A DNA stretch of 64,000 nucleotides from Bartonella birtlesii IBS 325. GTDB taxonomy: Bacteria > Pseudomonadota > Alphaproteobacteria > Rhizobiales > Rhizobiaceae. The position numbers and the translations under genes were made by a program. The stretch is taken from NCBI RefSeq assembly GCF_000273375.1, contig NZ_CM001557.1, positions 84,388 through 148,387 of the forward strand, read 5' to 3'. Shown here piece after piece: positions 27,022 through 36,690 of this stretch. Under the pieces are notes generated by a model. That model was not told the origin of the DNA, made no database searches, and was given only the letters and a program-made list of their open reading frames with translations. Positions within the stretch are counted from its first letter, which is position 1, and the number at the start of each line of letters is the position of its first letter.

Positions 27022-27820
27022 CCATTGCTTTGCTCTCTTTCTCTTTGCCAAAAATGGATTACTCACAATCCTCAGTGATAGGGCAATGTTTTTTACCGAT
27101 ATTGTTATGGGGACACTATCACCCTTCGTGATTCAACTTCTGTTGTGGAATGCGCTTTTTTCTGACACGAGCCACAGCATAAACGGTTTTAGCTTTCATG
27201 ATATGATGTATTATTATGCCTTTGCCTTAATTTTCTCACGCTTAAATAATGGTTATAACGTAATGCAATCTTTCTCTAAGCATGTTAAAGAAGGCAAATT
27301 AGAAGTCACACTTACCAAACCCTTCAGCTATATGACACAAATGCTATTTACCTTTTTGGGTGAAAGTGTGTTATATGCCATGCCCTTACTGGCTATTTTT
27401 GCTATAAAGCTTATTTTATCATACGAAAATATTTCAGGATTGGTCATAGTTTTTATGTTGTTTTTCCTCATTGTTATTCTCTCGCAATTGCTGTGTTTTT
27501 TCCTTTCCTTTGCCATTGCCTTATTGAGTTTCTGGGTGATTGAATCCAATATATTGCTTTCTTTCGGTATTCTCAGTTCAGCGCTTCTTGGTGGCACTCT
27601 TCTACCTCCCTCTTTTTGGCCAACATGGCTCATTCCATTGATGCAGTTTAATCCTTATCGTTTTACGATATCAGCTCCTGCCGAATTTCTTTCAACGCAT
27701 GATCTGAAAGTATTTCAAAAATTTATGTTGGGCAGTGTTTTTTATATTTTGTGTCTTTTATTCTTCATTCATATTGCTTGGGAAAAAGGAATGAAAGCAT
27801 ATCATGGAGCGGGAGGATAA
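26996..27820 (+). CDS. ABC-2 family permease 1
   Basis: About 274 aa with six hydrophobic segments, matching ABC-2 membrane proteins of the PF06182 type that pair with the preceding ATPase. The start is uncertain. A GTG at 26996 has GAAGAG upstream and overlaps the ATPase end by 26 bases. An ATG at 26948 would add 16 residues, overlapping the ATPase gene further. The end overlaps permease 2 by 17 bases. Conserved-looking features are Gly-Lys-Leu-Glu-Val-Thr-Leu-Thr-Lys-Pro near residue 100, shared in form with permease 2 (Gly-Lys-Ile-Glu-Gly-Tyr-Leu-Thr-Lys-Pro). Confidence 0.85.
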   Translation: MLNSKNFSNHCFALFLFAKNGLLTILSDRAMFFTDIVMGTLSPFVIQLLLWNALFSDTSHSINGFSFHDMMYYYAFALIFSRLNNGYNVMQSFSKHVKEGKLEVTLTKPFSYMTQMLFTFLGESVLYAMPLLAIFAIKLILSYENISGLVIVFMLFFLIVILSQLLCFFLSFAIALLSFWVIESNILLSFGILSSALLGGTLLPPSFWPTWLIPLMQFNPYRFTISAPAEFLSTHDLKVFQKFMLGSVFYILCLLFFIHIAWEKGMKAYHGAGG

Positions 27821-28592
27821 ACTGAAAACAATCCTTTACTTTATCAGCATGAATATACGCCGACAAATTGTTTACGGTAAAAATTTCACTGGAGAATTTA
27901 TTCTTTCTCTGTGCTATTATTTTATTCAATTCATCTTTATTGATAAAATCTCTTCTTTTTCAGGAAACATTGGGAACTATAGCAGAGATGAAATTCACCT
28001 TATTTTTGTTGTTTTCATTTTGCTTGGGATATTTTTGAATATTTTTACCTATTCTATTGAAGCATTTTTTGAAAACGTTGCGGAGGGGAAAATTGAAGGA
28101 TATCTGACAAAGCCTGTTTCAATTTGGCTATTAATGCTGTTCGGCTGGTGTAAACCTCTCTATCTGATCAAGCTCTTTGTTCTTTGCGTGAGTGCTTATT
28201 CATTTGTCTCATTACCGGATATGTCAGAGATAAAGCTGAAATGGCTTTCCTTTATCGTTGCAATTGCTTGTATCTTTATCGTTAACTTATGCTTTTTCAT
28301 GATGTTCAACTTTATAACATTCATAACCAACCGTAAAATGCCCGTTGCCTATTTTCATGCAATGCTCTACCAGCTTTCCTTTGTCCCCATAGCAATTTAT
28401 CCCTTAAATCTTGTGAAATGGCTTTTATTTTTACTGCCCTTAGCTTTTTCTGCTTCCCTACCTGTGTCACTCCTGCTTAGTAAAAATGAATGGCATATTG
28501 GCTATCTTCTGTTAAGTACTATTTTGTCCATGACTATAACTTTTGTGATCTATAAAAAATCAATCCGTCAATTTAATGGGCTAGGAGGATGA
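27804..28592 (+). CDS. ABC-2 family permease 2
   Basis: 262 aa with six hydrophobic segments. Gly-Lys-Ile-Glu-Gly-Tyr-Leu-Thr-Lys-Pro near residue 95 is a family marker also present in permease 1, so the two form a heterodimeric channel served by the ATPase at 26002. The start overlaps the previous gene. It is the last gene of the three-gene operon, with no clear terminator hairpin after the stop. Confidence 0.85.
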   Translation: MEREDKLKTILYFISMNIRRQIVYGKNFTGEFILSLCYYFIQFIFIDKISSFSGNIGNYSRDEIHLIFVVFILLGIFLNIFTYSIEAFFENVAEGKIEGYLTKPVSIWLLMLFGWCKPLYLIKLFVLCVSAYSFVSLPDMSEIKLKWLSFIVAIACIFIVNLCFFMMFNFITFITNRKMPVAYFHAMLYQLSFVPIAIYPLNLVKWLLFLLPLAFSASLPVSLLLSKNEWHIGYLLLSTILSMTITFVIYKKSIRQFNGLGG

Positions 28593-28899
28593 AATAAAAT
28601 CAGCATAATGCCAGCAGCATTTCAACATCATCAATAAAATAAAGAAAGTTGTTAAAAATTCGGATGTTTTTCTCATTTTTTCCACAGTATAAGGCGCAGT
28701 TAGATGCCCCTATAAAATCTCCCCTATCATCATAATATTGATGCGCTGATATAAAAGCTTGAAAAGTACGCTACCTCTCACTTTAAAAAATGATAAATTA
28801 AGACAAACTGTTTCATTGCAGTCTCCTGCAATAACTTTACACTCGAGCCAAATATTTTGATTATATAGAAAAAAATCAGCAGAGATCTTAAAATCCTAA

Positions 28900-29464
28900 G
28901 GTTTGAACACGAAAATGCACCTCAGACCCTTAAAACTTACGGAAGATTTTGCCATGTCCAGGTGCTTCCTGCACTAAAGCAAAATGCTGATCTGAGTTCA
29001 GTACTTTCAAAGCTCCCGGAAATTCAATGCAAAAGCGCACTTTCCCAGTGGTAGAATACCAAAAAAATCCTTATAACGACATTTTTGTTGGCAAATTCAT
29101 TGGTAAAAAAATTTTCTTGAGACGAAATATGCTAAAAATGTCTTAAACCTGAAAACAGTCTCTAGAGATAAGTTTCCAACAGATTCCAAACTATGAAAAA
29201 GGCTTAAACCGTTTTGGAGCAGGGGAGTTAAAAGAAATTCCCGATATTTTGACGGTATTTTGCCGGTATTTTGCCGGTATTTTGAATGTTCCACTTACCC
29301 TTTTTAAGCCGATATCTCCACAAAACTGCATGCTCCCCACCCTCATGATGAAATCGCCTCAAACAGAGAAGAATACCTGCTACTCAAAAAATTTTGGAGT
29401 GCTCACCACGGTAAAACGAAAAGCAATCTTACAATTGATCTCTGATCAAAATAAAAACTTTTAA
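28900..29464 (+). pseudogene. Brt RNA / XRE regulator unit, decayed
   Basis: The segment GATTTTGCCATGTCCAGGTG near 28950, the internal AGCAAAATGCTGA and a CTCCCGGA near 29014 match the Brt-like leaders at 62-64 kb. Downstream, AGACGAAATATGCTAAAAAT (29118-29137) and a final stretch encoding Arg-Lys-Ala-Ile-Leu-Gln-Leu-Ile-Ser-Asp-Gln-Asn-Lys-Asn-Phe match the start and end of the XRE regulator at 62648. Stops and indels break the frame, so no regulator is made. The RNA part has lost the GC-rich 3' hairpin. Confidence 0.75.
29251..29283 (+). repeat. 11-bp tandem repeat, three units
   Basis: Units GACGGTATTTT, GCCGGTATTTT, GCCGGTATTTT at 29251-29261, 29262-29272 and 29273-29283. They lie inside the regulator relic and replace the stretch encoding Ala-Asp-Ile in the intact paralog, so they are a slippage product in decaying sequence. 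Confidence 0.85.
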
Positions 29465-30143
29465 AATATGGGTATAGGGTTGCTAAACTCCTCTGTTCTT
29501 GACTTCCTCCCCCTACCTCAAAGGATGCGAATTTCTCCCAAAATCAGTTGCTAAATAATCTAACTTCTCATTAGAGCTCATCCCATTTAGCTTCCATTTC
29601 ATATGGTTCTTTCCAGAAAATTCTATAAACACCCCCTCCCCTGAGGGTCCACCATACTCTTTCATAAAACACCACATGATAAAGTTTGTGCCGTGCATCA
29701 ACACCCTAAAAATGGTGTTGGTACAACAACAAGATAAGTATTCATGCGTATTTTTAAAAAAGCATCTTCTCTCTTCACTGTAGAGACTCTCTTTTTATTA
29801 TAGACCGCTCTCTTTAATTATAAATGGTGTGCTTAATAGATCTGCATCAATACTTGGCATCTGTTACAAATTCCCTAAAGACATGTTTTTGTATCCAAAA
29901 TCTCAACACTTTACCAACTTCACAAAAAAATAACAATATGCAATTCTCTCATGATCATAATCCTCAATCTGATTAAAGATGAAACAAACAATACGATTGC
30001 GAATATAATTTGAGGAGCTCGTCTGAAATGGAAAAATGATAAAAATACCTGCTATAAAAATTAAAAAAGAAACGATCCGTTGAACAGCAACCACTTTATT
30101 TCGGGATTTATGTATAACACTTTACTATTGGAGTATATATTTA
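29465..30143. other. No convincing gene
   Basis: Two short minus-strand frames (29513-29704 and 29903-30094) are present. The second would start at GTG 50 bases after the EexN gene and encode one membrane segment, but neither has a good ribosome binding site or a recognised product. Confidence 0.45.
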
Positions 30144-30377
30144 CTAAAATGCATGACCACGATCTGTAGAATCAGACTTTGGCGAGTAAAACATTTCATT
30201 ATCTGCTTGTAATAAATTTTGACAATTTTTAGATTCCTTTACAGAAAACCCAAGGAAACATTTTTTCCCCCATTCTTCTCTCAATTTTGCATCTTTTTTA
30301 AAATCTTCCACACTATAAGTTTTCTCACATCCCACTACAAATAATAGAGCCATACATAATAAAATAATTTTTTTCAT
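30144..30377 (-). CDS. EexN-type small lipoprotein, 77 aa
   Basis: Lipobox Phe-Val-Val-Gly-Cys near residue 17, family block Glu-Lys-Thr-Tyr-Ser-Val-Glu-Asp-Phe-Lys-Lys-Asp, Trp-Gly-Lys-Lys-Cys and Lys-Asn-Cys. AAAAGAGGGATAAA is the ribosome binding site. It is more diverged in its signal peptide than the six other copies (starts Met-Lys-Lys-Ile-Ile). It lies upstream of the VirB locus on the opposite strand. The virB operon itself has no EexN gene between virB5 and virB6, so this may be the former or relocated exclusion gene of that system. Confidence 0.8.
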   Translation of the reverse strand: MKKIILLCMALLFVVGCEKTYSVEDFKKDAKLREEWGKKCFLGFSVKESKNCQNLLQADNEMFYSPKSDSTDRGHAF

Positions 30378-30968
30378 TTTATCCCTCTTTTAATATCCCC
30401 CCCAAGCTGAGGTTCTTATTTTATACTGTTTTAAAATACAGCTTTAGTGATCACCACTTCTTATTTTTTAAAATGAGCACGATAGTCAAGTAACACAAAA
30501 ATATTTACCATAATACAAAATGCACTATAAAAAAGGATCAATCTTTTTTTGCTCCTTTATATTTTTATTATTAATTTCCCCTTTATACGATAACTGTCGT
30601 TTCATTTTTTATACTTAACTATTTTAAGATATAAATAAAATAATAAAGAATGCAAGCATGGAGATTTCTTCGTAAAAACTTCAAGCTCAATATTAAACGG
30701 AAGATTTTCTTAAAAAACAAATAATTTTATACACTACATTGATACGATTATTGCAGACAAATCGCCCTTGAAAACTAAAGCGAATATTCTAACAACAAAC
30801 AGACCTTGAAAATAGCTTGCCATAAGTCTACGGCTATGAAAACATAAGCATAATTTTAGAACTTATTTCCATTTTTCCTATGGTCTGTTTTCATTTACTT
30901 TGTAAATTTTTTGATAAAAACTATCAAATAAATATGTTCGTAACACCAATCATAAATCGCTAAAGGGA
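30378..30968. other. Gene-free, very AT-rich stretch
   Basis: About 590 bases between two minus-strand genes without an open frame of note. It should hold the EexN gene promoter. No hairpin or repeat was recognised. Confidence 0.55.
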
Positions 30969-31709
30969 TTAATTGCCAAAAGGATTATAAGAGCCATTAT
31001 CCCTCCGCCATTGTAAAGGTTCGATAAAATCACTGGACCAAAGACCAATTTTGTTGTTGCGTGCGATTTCTTCTGCATGACGATACTGTGTTGGAATAGG
31101 ATTTTTATTTTCTTTTGCAAGCACCAACATACCCTCCGCAAGACCTGCTTCAGCCAAGTCAACACCACCTACAAAACATTGCGCATAAGAAATACCATTG
31201 TGCATCAGAGCCTGCTTACAAGACAAATTCTGACCAAGTGTTTTGGTAACCAACCAAGCCATAGTAACCGCGCCACAAGGCCACTCCTGATCATTTAATT
31301 TTGCCTTCTGACGTGGCGCACAACTATCCACTCCATAAAGATGAATATTGCGCGTGATATGCTTACGCCACGATTGCGCAACAGAGGTAAGCAATTTAAA
31401 TGTAACACCGCTGGTAACCGATGCCTTCCCCTGAAAAACAGCCCCATTACCCAATGAAACAGTTTCTTGTGAATCAACAGCTTGTTTATTTTTTGCTAAT
31501 TGCTGCTTGATAACGAGCGCCGTTGGCTTTTTCTCTGCCAAACGTATATCCATAATATCTTGGACATTACGCATCGTATATGTTTTGAGAACACTCAAAT
31601 CGGTTTTCTCTTTGTATTTGCTCATCCCCCATAATATAGAACCCACAATGTAAATAATAACGATCAGTTTAAATCGCCCTAGATTCATACATTCACTTAA
31701 AAAATTCAT
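30969..31709 (-). CDS. Membrane-anchored thermonuclease-like protein (VirB-side paralog)
   Basis: 246 aa. A hydrophobic N-terminal segment lies at about residues 12-28. The C-terminal domain parallels the 11836-12558 protein: Ser-Gly-Val-Thr-Phe-Lys, Trp-Arg-Lys, Ile-His-Leu-Tyr-Gly-Val-Asp-Ser-Cys, Trp-Pro-Cys-Gly-Ala, Ala-Gln-Cys-Phe-Val-Gly-Gly, Gly-Leu-Trp-Ser-Ser and Trp-Arg-Arg-Asp near the end. The Glu of the usual nuclease motif is missing here (Asp-Ser-Cys-Ala), so catalysis is doubtful. An alternative start is the Met at residue 8. It is divergent from virB2. Confidence 0.75.
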   Translation of the reverse strand: MNFLSECMNLGRFKLIVIIYIVGSILWGMSKYKEKTDLSVLKTYTMRNVQDIMDIRLAEKKPTALVIKQQLAKNKQAVDSQETVSLGNGAVFQGKASVTSGVTFKLLTSVAQSWRKHITRNIHLYGVDSCAPRQKAKLNDQEWPCGAVTMAWLVTKTLGQNLSCKQALMHNGISYAQCFVGGVDLAEAGLAEGMLVLAKENKNPIPTQYRHAEEIARNNKIGLWSSDFIEPLQWRRDNGSYNPFGN

Positions 31710-32071
31710 TATTTATTTGCCTTTTCATATTTCTATCAATGATTTACCTACCTTTAAAAGAGAAAACTCTAAGCAAAATATGTTGAGTGTTAACTCCATT
31801 ATGTAAATAAAAAATATTATTCTCATACGATTGGCTATTTGCCATCTTAAGAAAGAGAATACAACTTAAAATTGCCATTTTTGTGCAACACAATCAAAAC
31901 ATAAAAAAATCTTCTGTCTCTTAAGAAGAAGATTTTGAGAGTGAGCAATAACCACTATCAAAACTTTTTAAAAAATAATTGAGGGAGGATTTGGGCTGCA
32001 AATCATAAGGAAGAAAAATTCTGCGCCCACAAGAGACGAGAAGATAAACAATTTTTTTAAAGAGAGGTAAA
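31710..32071 (+). promoter_or_regulatory. Divergent regulatory region upstream of virB2
   Basis: About 360 bases between the divergent nuclease-like gene and virB2, which must hold the virB operon promoter. A hairpin AAAATCTTCT (31907-31916) / AGAAGATTTT (31927-31936) lies in the leader, and AAAGAGAGGTAAA is the virB2 ribosome binding site. No clean -35/-10 pair could be fixed by eye. Confidence 0.45.
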
Positions 32072-32392
32072 ATGACAAACACTCTATCCAAAAACAGCAT
32101 CCTTATCGTTATCATGTTGCTTTTAACAGCGTTCGTTATCTCAAATCCGTCTTATGCAGCTTCCACTACGAGTGGGCTGGGGAACATCGATAATGTTTTG
32201 CAAACCATTGTTGATATGATGACAGGAGCAACAGCAAAGCTCATTGCCATTCTATGTGTTGCTGCCGTGGGTATTGCTTGGATGTACGGTTTTTTTGATT
32301 TGCGCAAAGCAGCTTTTGTTATTATCGGCATTGGCATTGTTTTTGGAGCACCTGCTCTCGTTGGAAAATTAATAGGAGGAGGTACGACATAA
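32072..32392 (+). CDS. virB2: VirB2 pilin of the VirB/VirD4 T4SS
   Basis: 106 aa with a signal peptide ending Ser-Tyr-Ala-Ala near residue 28 and two hydrophobic helices joined by Asp-Leu-Arg-Lys-Ala. This is the T-pilus subunit. AGAGAGGTAAA precedes the ATG. It is followed directly by virB3 with no gap. Confidence 0.92.
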   Translation: MTNTLSKNSILIVIMLLLTAFVISNPSYAASTTSGLGNIDNVLQTIVDMMTGATAKLIAILCVAAVGIAWMYGFFDLRKAAFVIIGIGIVFGAPALVGKLIGGGTT

Positions 32393-32704
32393 ATGAATGA
32401 AGATCCTCTTTTCCTTGCCTGTACAAGACCTGCCATGTTTGCCGGTGTCACAATAGAAGCGATGGCATTAAATGTTATGGCAACCACCATTCTTTTTATT
32501 CTCACAAGCGGTTTTTCCATGCTTGGTCTTGGTGTTGGCATGCACTTTGTTTTGCGTGAAGTAACAAAATACGATCACAATCAGTTTCGTGTGTTATTTG
32601 CCTGGCTCAATACAAGAGGAAAACAAAAAAATGTCAATAGATGGGGAGGAGGATCAACGTCCCCCTTACGCCTTATTCGTACTTATAAGGAATTGAGCAG
32701 ATGA
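32393..32704 (+). CDS. virB3: VirB3 of the VirB/VirD4 T4SS
   Basis: 103 aa beginning Met-Asn-Glu-Asp-Pro-Leu-Phe-Leu-Ala-Cys-Thr-Arg-Pro-Ala-Met, with two adjacent membrane helices at about residues 18-60. It starts immediately after the virB2 stop and overlaps virB4 by four bases (ATGA). VirB3 associates with the VirB4 ATPase. Confidence 0.93.
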   Translation: MNEDPLFLACTRPAMFAGVTIEAMALNVMATTILFILTSGFSMLGLGVGMHFVLREVTKYDHNQFRVLFAWLNTRGKQKNVNRWGGGSTSPLRLIRTYKELSR

Positions 32705-35064
32705 AACAGTCGTCAATCATGAAACGGGAAACTTTGCCTGAAGATTATATTCCCTATATACGCCATATCAATCAACACGTTGTTGCATTAAATTCACGTT
32801 GTTTAATGACAGTGATTGCCATTGAAGGCGTAAATTTTGACACTGCAGATATCGATCAATTGAATTCTTTACACAATCAATTAAACACGCTCTTAAAGAA
32901 TATTGCTGATGAACGTGTTGCTTTATATTCTCATATTATTCGCCGTCGTGAAACAATTTATCCAGAGGGGCGTTTTTTTTCATCTTTTGCAGCAACATTA
33001 GATAAAAAATATAAAGAGAAAATGATTTCGCAAGAGCTTTATAGAAATGATCTGTTCGTTTCACTGCTTTGGAATCCGGCATCAGATAAAACCGAACAAC
33101 TTGCTTTATTTTTCCAGCGTTTAGCAAAAGCTAAAAAGACGCAATCTGAACCAGATCAGGATGCTATTCACAAAATTGAAGAGTTAAGCCAAGATTTTAT
33201 ACACGGTTTAGAAGCCTATGATGCACGAATGCTGTCCATTTATGAACATGAAGGTATTTTATTTTCTGAACAAAGTGAATTTCTTCATCAGTTAGTAGGT
33301 GGTAGAAGGGAGCGTATCCCCCTTACATTTGGTACTATTGCCTCAACGATTTATTCAGATCGTGTTATTTTCGGTAAAGAGATCATAGAAATTCGCCATG
33401 AAAGCAATGAACGCTTTGTTGGCATATTTGGCTGGAAAGAATATCCCTCAAGAACCCGCCCTGGCATGACCGATGAATTGCTGACAGCCCCTTTTGAATT
33501 TATTTTAACACAATCTTTTGTCTTTAAAAGCAAAGCAGCTGCCAGCACCATTATGGGCCGCAAACAAAATCAAATGATTAATACGGCTGATCGTGCCAGC
33601 TCACAAATTGAAGCGCTTAATGAAGCTTTAGATGATTTAGAGTCAAATCGTTTTGTTTTGGGAGAACATCATCTCTCTTTGGCTGTTTTTGCAAATCATC
33701 CTAAAATATTAGCAGAAAATCTTTCCAAAGCACGTTCGCATTTAACCAATGGTGGTGCTGTTATTGCTAGAGAGGATTTAGGACTAGAAGCTGCATGGTG
33801 GGCACAACTACCTGGAAATTTCAGCTATCGAGCACGCTCTGGAGCCATTACCAGCAGGAATTTTGCTGCCCTATCACCCTTTCATTCCTTTCCTATTGGC
33901 AAATTAGAAGGTAATGTTTGGGGATCTGCTGTAGCATTACTGAAAACCCAAGCTGGTTCACCTTATTATTTTAATTTTCATTATGGTGATCTTGGTAACA
34001 CCTTTGTATGCGGTCCATCAGGATCTGGTAAAACAGTAATTGTGAATTTTCTTCTCGCACAATTACAAAAACACAATCCAACAATGGTTTTTTTTGACAA
34101 AGATCAAGGTGCAGAGATTTTTGTGCGTGCAGGAGGTGGAAAATATAAACCATTAAAAAACGGGCAACCCACCGGTATCGCACCCTTAAAAGGCTTGAAA
34201 TACACAGAAAAAAATAAAATCTTTCTTCGTAATTGGATCTTAAAGCTCGTCACAGCTGAAGGACAAACAGTAACAGAAGAAGAGCGACAAGATATCAGCA
34301 ACGCTATCGATTCCTTAGAAAGCTTGCCCCGGGCGCAACGTTCTCTTGCTGCTCTCCAATTGTTTTTTGATAACACTTCAAAAGAAGGGATTGCTATACG
34401 GTTACAACCTTGGATTAAAGGTGAGGCATTAGGTTGGGTTTTTGATAACGATCAAGATGATCTCAATTTAGATGCCCAATTTATTGGTTATGACATGACT
34501 GATTTCTTAGATAATGAGGAAATTCGTCGCCCTTTAATGATGTATCTATTTCACCGTATCCTTGATCTTATCGATGGGCGGCGCATTATTATTGTCATTG
34601 ATGAATTCTGGAAAGCACTTGAAGATGATTCCTTCAAAGCTTTTGCACAAGATCGTCTCAAAACAATCCGTAAACAAAATGGCATGATGCTGTTTGCTAC
34701 ACAAAGTCCTAAAGATGCTTTAAATTCAACAATTGCTCACACGATCATCGAGCAATGTCCCACGCAAATATTTTTTCCCAATCAAAAAGCAAATTATCGT
34801 GACTATGTTGAAGATTTCAAACTAACTGAGCGTGAATTTGAACTGATACAGTCAGAATTAAGCAGAGAATCCCGTCGTTTTCTTATCAAACAGGGACAAA
34901 ATTCCGTCGTTGCAGAACTTAACTTACGCGGAATGGATGATGAGATCGCCGTTTTAAGCGGCACAACCAAAAATATCGAACTCATGAACCAAATCATCAG
35001 CGAATATGGAACAGATCCCCAAAAATGGCTGCCCATTTTTCATAAAAGGAGAGAAAAACAATGA
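32701..35064 (+). CDS. virB4: VirB4 ATPase of the VirB/VirD4 T4SS
   Basis: 787 aa. Walker A Gly-Pro-Ser-Gly-Ser-Gly-Lys-Thr starts at residue 438. Walker B Ile-Ile-Ile-Val-Ile-Asp-Glu-Phe-Trp-Lys lies near residue 630, followed by Phe-Ala-Thr-Gln-Ser-Pro. The length equals that of vbhB4 within one residue, and the two align without large gaps. It overlaps virB3 and virB5 by ATGA junctions. Confidence 0.96.
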   Translation: MKQSSIMKRETLPEDYIPYIRHINQHVVALNSRCLMTVIAIEGVNFDTADIDQLNSLHNQLNTLLKNIADERVALYSHIIRRRETIYPEGRFFSSFAATLDKKYKEKMISQELYRNDLFVSLLWNPASDKTEQLALFFQRLAKAKKTQSEPDQDAIHKIEELSQDFIHGLEAYDARMLSIYEHEGILFSEQSEFLHQLVGGRRERIPLTFGTIASTIYSDRVIFGKEIIEIRHESNERFVGIFGWKEYPSRTRPGMTDELLTAPFEFILTQSFVFKSKAAASTIMGRKQNQMINTADRASSQIEALNEALDDLESNRFVLGEHHLSLAVFANHPKILAENLSKARSHLTNGGAVIAREDLGLEAAWWAQLPGNFSYRARSGAITSRNFAALSPFHSFPIGKLEGNVWGSAVALLKTQAGSPYYFNFHYGDLGNTFVCGPSGSGKTVIVNFLLAQLQKHNPTMVFFDKDQGAEIFVRAGGGKYKPLKNGQPTGIAPLKGLKYTEKNKIFLRNWILKLVTAEGQTVTEEERQDISNAIDSLESLPRAQRSLAALQLFFDNTSKEGIAIRLQPWIKGEALGWVFDNDQDDLNLDAQFIGYDMTDFLDNEEIRRPLMMYLFHRILDLIDGRRIIIVIDEFWKALEDDSFKAFAQDRLKTIRKQNGMMLFATQSPKDALNSTIAHTIIEQCPTQIFFPNQKANYRDYVEDFKLTEREFELIQSELSRESRRFLIKQGQNSVVAELNLRGMDDEIAVLSGTTKNIELMNQIISEYGTDPQKWLPIFHKRREKQ

Positions 35065-35507
35065 AAAAATATGGCTTAATTACACTATTATCTTTATCTT
35101 TCATCTCTCATGCAACGTCACAAACAGCACCAATTGCTGATGGCTATTATAAAGATGCATTAGAAAGCACACAAAAATCAGACACCACAAGATCAGAAAC
35201 AGCTGAATCAATTTATACGTCTACAGCTGAAAACATAAAAGAAATTGAAAATATAAATCAACAACTTGAAAATATTAAATCAAAAGCGGAAACTAAACCT
35301 GAAGAATTTCAAGCACTTCAAATAAGGCTCTCCCTTCTTCAAGCAAGGCTTCAGACAGATATCGTAAAACTCCAATCTCTTTCTATGATTGAAACAAAAA
35401 ATAAAAAAACAATAGAGGAGATCCATGAAGAACAAGCACAGAAAAAACATGAAGAAATGGTAGAAAAATTAAGAGAAAAACTCGAGAATTCTAATGTCAA
35501 ACTTTAG
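35061..35507 (+). CDS. virB5: VirB5, 17-kDa-antigen type
   Basis: 148 aa with a signal peptide (cleavage near residue 20, Ala-Thr-Ser-Gln). The mature protein is almost all helix, Glu/Gln/Lys-rich. The size and position match the immunodominant 17-kDa antigen of Bartonella, which is its VirB5. It is about 100 residues shorter than vbhB5 and lacks the Gly-rich linker. The 3' end overlaps virB6 by 14 bases. Confidence 0.9.
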   Translation: MKKYGLITLLSLSFISHATSQTAPIADGYYKDALESTQKSDTTRSETAESIYTSTAENIKEIENINQQLENIKSKAETKPEEFQALQIRLSLLQARLQTDIVKLQSLSMIETKNKKTIEEIHEEQAQKKHEEMVEKLREKLENSNVKL

Positions 35508-36486
35508 TTTAGCCCCCTTTGAAAACATTTCTGGATATATTTTAGCTCCACTTGATAATGTAATGAACTCGACAGTGAGTAATTTATCTTCTGCTATTTC
35601 AGCTCCACTGAATCTCGCTTCGATCATTTTTATCTTTCTGTATGGCTATAATGTTATGACTGGTCGGGTTGCTCTTTCTATGCATAGCCTTCTCAATAAC
35701 GTTGTTAAAATCATTGTGGTAACAACCATGGCAACCAACGCAGACACATTCAATATCTATGTCAAAGATATTTTCTTCAATGATTTAGTGAACGCTATTG
35801 GAAATGCACTCAACAGCAATTCTACTGGTTCTAATGTTTTTGATTACATTTTGTTACAGGCAACTACACGTTATCAAGAAGTCTTATCGAAAGCTTGGTT
35901 CCTGGAAAAGATACTTGTCGGCATCCTTGGTTCTTTAATGATTTTAGCTGTTATTATCTTTTGTATAGGTGGTTTTATTGTGCAAATTTTTGCACAGGTT
36001 GCACTTGTCATGATTATAGGTCTTGGCCCTCTCTTTATTAGCCTCTATTTGTTCAATGCAACCAGAAAATTCACCGATGCATGGATTACAACATTGATTA
36101 ACTTTACCGTTTTGCAGGTTCTGGTAATCATGCTTGGAACCATTATGTGCAAAGTTATTCTACACGTTCTCAAAGACTCATATGATTCAATCTATTACCT
36201 TTTCCCTCCTGTTGTTGTGATCTCAATCGTAGGAGCGATTCTCTTCCGTACACTTCCTGGCATTGCCTCTGCTCTCGCTGCTGGTGGACCATACTTTACT
36301 GCTGGTGTCTCTTCAGGTGGACAAATTGTCAACATGATTAGCAATAGCGCTAAATCTGGTGGAAATGCAGCAAAAAGCGCACTTTCATACCTCTCTGGTG
36401 CAAAAGGTTACGCAGGCAAAGCGGCAAGTTCTGCAGGTGCTGCAAAGGCGGCGAAAATGGGAGCTGGAGGTCGTGGTGGATTTTAA
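35494..36486 (+). CDS. virB6: VirB6 of the VirB/VirD4 T4SS
   Basis: 330 aa, polytopic, with about six hydrophobic segments between residues 35 and 270, and an Ala/Gly/Ser/Lys-rich C-terminus. Central Leu-Gly-Pro-Leu-Phe-Ile-Ser-Leu-Tyr and later Leu-Pro-Gly-Ile-Ala-Ser-Ala are shared with vbhB6. It forms the inner-membrane channel. A 204-base gap with a stem-loop separates it from virB7, the largest gap inside this operon. Confidence 0.93.
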   Translation: MSNFSLAPFENISGYILAPLDNVMNSTVSNLSSAISAPLNLASIIFIFLYGYNVMTGRVALSMHSLLNNVVKIIVVTTMATNADTFNIYVKDIFFNDLVNAIGNALNSNSTGSNVFDYILLQATTRYQEVLSKAWFLEKILVGILGSLMILAVIIFCIGGFIVQIFAQVALVMIIGLGPLFISLYLFNATRKFTDAWITTLINFTVLQVLVIMLGTIMCKVILHVLKDSYDSIYYLFPPVVVISIVGAILFRTLPGIASALAAGGPYFTAGVSSGGQIVNMISNSAKSGGNAAKSALSYLSGAKGYAGKAASSAGAAKAAKMGAGGRGGF

Positions 36487-36528
36487 TCAGAGCTTCCTAA
36501 AAGAAAGCAAAATTCTTGTTTTTACCTT

Positions 36529-36550
36529 GCGTGCGCTAAAAAGCGCACGC
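36529..36550 (+). promoter_or_regulatory. GC-rich stem-loop between virB6 and virB7
   Basis: GCGTGCGC (36529-36536) pairs perfectly with GCGCACGC (36543-36550) around TAAAAA. There is no T-run afterwards, so it is not a standard terminator. It may stabilise or attenuate the operon transcript, lowering expression of virB7 onwards relative to virB2-virB6. Confidence 0.5.
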
Positions 36551-36690
36551 CCCATGCTCATATTGCATACAACAATTGATGTGCTTGATTTCATGAAACC
36601 AATCAAACTCTTTCATCGCATGGCTTTTTGAAATCATTCAAAACGAAAGCATCCATGCATTGCATTCCAAAGTATTTGTGAGTTCAAAAA

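Noticed and set aside
29513..29704. 63-codon minus-strand frame
   Set aside because: No ribosome binding site and no recognised content; it may be a gene fragment but cannot be supported.
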